64,000 nt of DNA from Roseateles toxinivorans (GTDB lineage Bacteria > Pseudomonadota > Gammaproteobacteria > Burkholderiales > Burkholderiaceae_C). Of the stretch, positions 63,110 through 64,000 are shown piece after piece (within the stretch, counting starts at the first letter, position 1; every line of letters starts with the position of its first letter). The notes below the pieces were generated by a model, which was not told the DNA's origin, did no database searches, and saw only the letters and a list, made by a program, of their open reading frames with translations. The stretch covers positions 868,001 to 932,000 of the forward strand of contig NZ_SNXS01000002.1 of assembly GCF_004362525.1 (NCBI RefSeq). The letters are read 5' to 3'. A program made the position numbers and the translations under genes.

Positions 63110-63215
63110 ACTTCTTTCCTGCGTTCGTTTCGGGCCGAATTGTCTTGACGTAGGCGGCCAGCATTCCCAGGGTATCCGCCCGGCTGGGCTACCTTGACGC
63201 GGATAGCGCCGAAGG

Positions 63216-63368
63216 TCAAGCCGTCGACTTCCACCGATACGGCAGCAATTCGGCCGGTGCAGAGGCCGGCTGCGCAATCAGGCGCTCCAGCTGGTCCTTG
63301 AGGTATGCATAGGGCTCATGCCCGTTGAGGTGGGCCGTGTGCAGCAGACTCATGATGGCTGCAGCCCG
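63216..63368 (-). pseudogene. IS66-family transposase remnant (C-terminal fragment)
   Basis: Read on the minus strand, about 50 residues ending at the TGA at 63216-63218 match the end of IS66 TnpC: AAAIMSLLHTAHLNGHEPYAYLKDQLERL and ELLPYRW (partly quoted). Upstream of this the frame dissolves into a GCAGCCC heptamer repeat, and no other IS66 gene or end is visible. It is therefore a relic of a past insertion, not an active element. The assignment rests on remembered family sequence. Confidence 0.7.
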
Positions 63369-63388
63369 CAGCCCGCAGCCCGCAGCCC
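63361..63388 (+). repeat. heptanucleotide tandem repeat (GCAGCCC x4)
   Basis: Four exact copies of GCAGCCC followed by one variant (GCAGTCC) sit exactly where the IS66 fragment stops. They may mark a deletion junction or slipped-strand expansion. Confidence 0.85.
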
Positions 63389-63458
63389 GCAGTCCGAATG
63401 CCGAACGTGCGCCATCAGCGCGAAACGGCGCTCTGGCGAGAGCGCATCCATGCCTGGA

Positions 63459-64000
63459 CTACATCCGCACCATCAGCGGTAACGTCGCGGCATAACCTAG
63501 CAATGGGGGGACGGCATCCCCGATCCACTTCTGAATGCCGGTACGGCTGGGAGGGTTGGCCGCGTCGACGACAAATGAGAAGGTGTCTGGAAACGACTGG
63601 ATGCGAGCCGCCTCGTGTGGCGTGATCACTCGAGGCCGCAGCGGATGGACATAACGACCGCGGCCGGGCGTCAAGAAACCTGTGGTGATCGTCTGGGAAG
63701 GCTTGTCCCACCACAGCCGGCCGTATACCGACGGATAGGTGTGTCCGTCCTTGTGGCAATCCGGTCGCACCTCGTTGGGTAGATCGTAGAGATCGTTGTC
63801 GAAGAGGTGATGGATTCGGGTCAGGTTGTCGGCCGAGAGCATCGGCGTCGTGTCCATGATGCCTGTCTTCGGCTCCTGCGACGGGTCGCTTAGCAGGTCG
63901 CCAATCGCCCAGCTCAGCGGGCGGGCGGCGTGCTTCAAGCCCTTCGCCACATCCTTGATTGACAGCTCGGCCACCGGTTCGGAGACGCGCGAGGCGACCA
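63459..64000 (-). CDS. DNA (cytosine-5-)-methyltransferase, C-terminal part (runs off window)
   Basis: About 180 C-terminal residues of a C5 cytosine methyltransferase. Motif IX is RVITPHEAARIQSFPDTFSF and motif X is QKWIGDAVPPLLG, both characteristic of the family; the preceding target-recognition end includes CHKDGHTYPSVYGRLWWDKPSQTITTGF (partly quoted). The frame is open through position 64000, so the catalytic PCQ and ENV motifs lie outside. Such genes on islands usually belong to restriction-modification systems or protect phage-like elements; a restriction partner cannot be seen here. Confidence 0.88.
   Translation of the reverse strand, partial: VASRVSEPVAELSIKDVAKGLKHAARPLSWAIGDLLSDPSQEPKTGIMDTTPMLSADNLTRIHHLFDNDLYDLPNEVRPDCHKDGHTYPSVYGRLWWDKPSQTITTGFLTPGRGRYVHPLRPRVITPHEAARIQSFPDTFSFVVDAANPPSRTGIQKWIGDAVPPLLGYAATLPLMVRM

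Larger units (their letters stand above)
57438..64000. mobile_element. genomic island (left part) with recombinase quartet and methyltransferase cargo
   Basis: From just after the terminator the composition changes: more A/T and frequent codons such as CGA, AGA and GAT, unlike the host genes. The island opens with four genes for three tyrosine recombinases and a small accessory protein, then a hypothetical gene, an IS66 remnant and a cytosine methyltransferase that leaves the window. The right end and attachment sites are outside or not recognisable, so exact borders are unknown. Confidence 0.8.

Noticed and set aside
63361-63388. Heptamer repeat as a CRISPR array
   Set aside because: Units are 7 bp and contiguous with no spacers.

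Overview
The window is about 64 kb of high-GC chromosome from a betaproteobacterium of the order Burkholderiales. My best guess is the Roseateles/Pelomonas/Rubrivivax/Leptothrix neighbourhood (inference). The guess rests on gatCAB divergent from mreBCD-mrdA-rodA, a two-component pair next to recA-recX-(DUF2889)-sucCD-TerC, pilA followed by pglL-type oligosaccharyltransferases, a PEP-CTERM protein and a SWIB/H1-like protein. I saw no rRNA or tRNA gene and no CRISPR array.

Layout. 1-2324 (minus): gatC, gatA and the start of gatB, for tRNA-dependent amidation. 2566-8444 (plus): the cell-elongation operon mreB-mreC-mreD-mrdA-rodA, followed by a translationally overlapped NAD(P)-dependent dehydrogenase. 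9307-11502 (minus): a TctDE/QseBC-like two-component pair. 11588-16129 (plus): recA with a perfect SOS box, recX, a DUF2889 protein and sucCD. 16291-20842 (plus): a TerC protein, a Ser/Thr kinase / PP2C phosphatase / FHA signalling trio and a metallo-beta-lactamase-fold phosphodiesterase-like enzyme. 20840-25217: a sigma54/PilR-type pilin gene and two tandem pilin-glycosylation ligase paralogues. 25228-27912: a REP-like palindrome, moaC, an M48 protease and a small 4-TM protein.

28021-34248 is an iron-uptake cluster behind a Fur box: tonB-exbB-exbD, a Fiu-type siderophore receptor, a PiuC/YbiX dioxygenase and an FMN alpha-hydroxy-acid oxidase. A run of overlapping perfect hairpins lies between exbD and the receptor. 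34466-40380 holds a SWIB/H1-like protein, a single-domain response regulator, an exported amidohydrolase, an MHFG-type PEP-CTERM protein and uvrA. 40604-47758 holds two short membrane-anchored proteins and two paralogous secreted S9 peptidases flanking a hybrid histidine kinase. 47814-57325 holds a methyltransferase/LysR divergent pair, recQ, a cupin, a LytS/LytTR/DUF2807 operon, an iron-sulfur (PhrB-type) photolyase and ssb.

57438-64000 is a mobile island directly downstream of ssb, with visibly lower GC and different codon use. It starts with three different tyrosine recombinases plus a small HTH/coiled-coil protein in one tight operon, resembling the Gamma-Mobile-Trio (GmtY/GmtZ/GmtX) or Tn554-like modules. 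A small unknown protein, an IS66 transposase remnant and a C5 cytosine methyltransferase running off the window end follow, suggesting a restriction-modification or defence cargo beyond it. This island is the most promising place for something undescribed.
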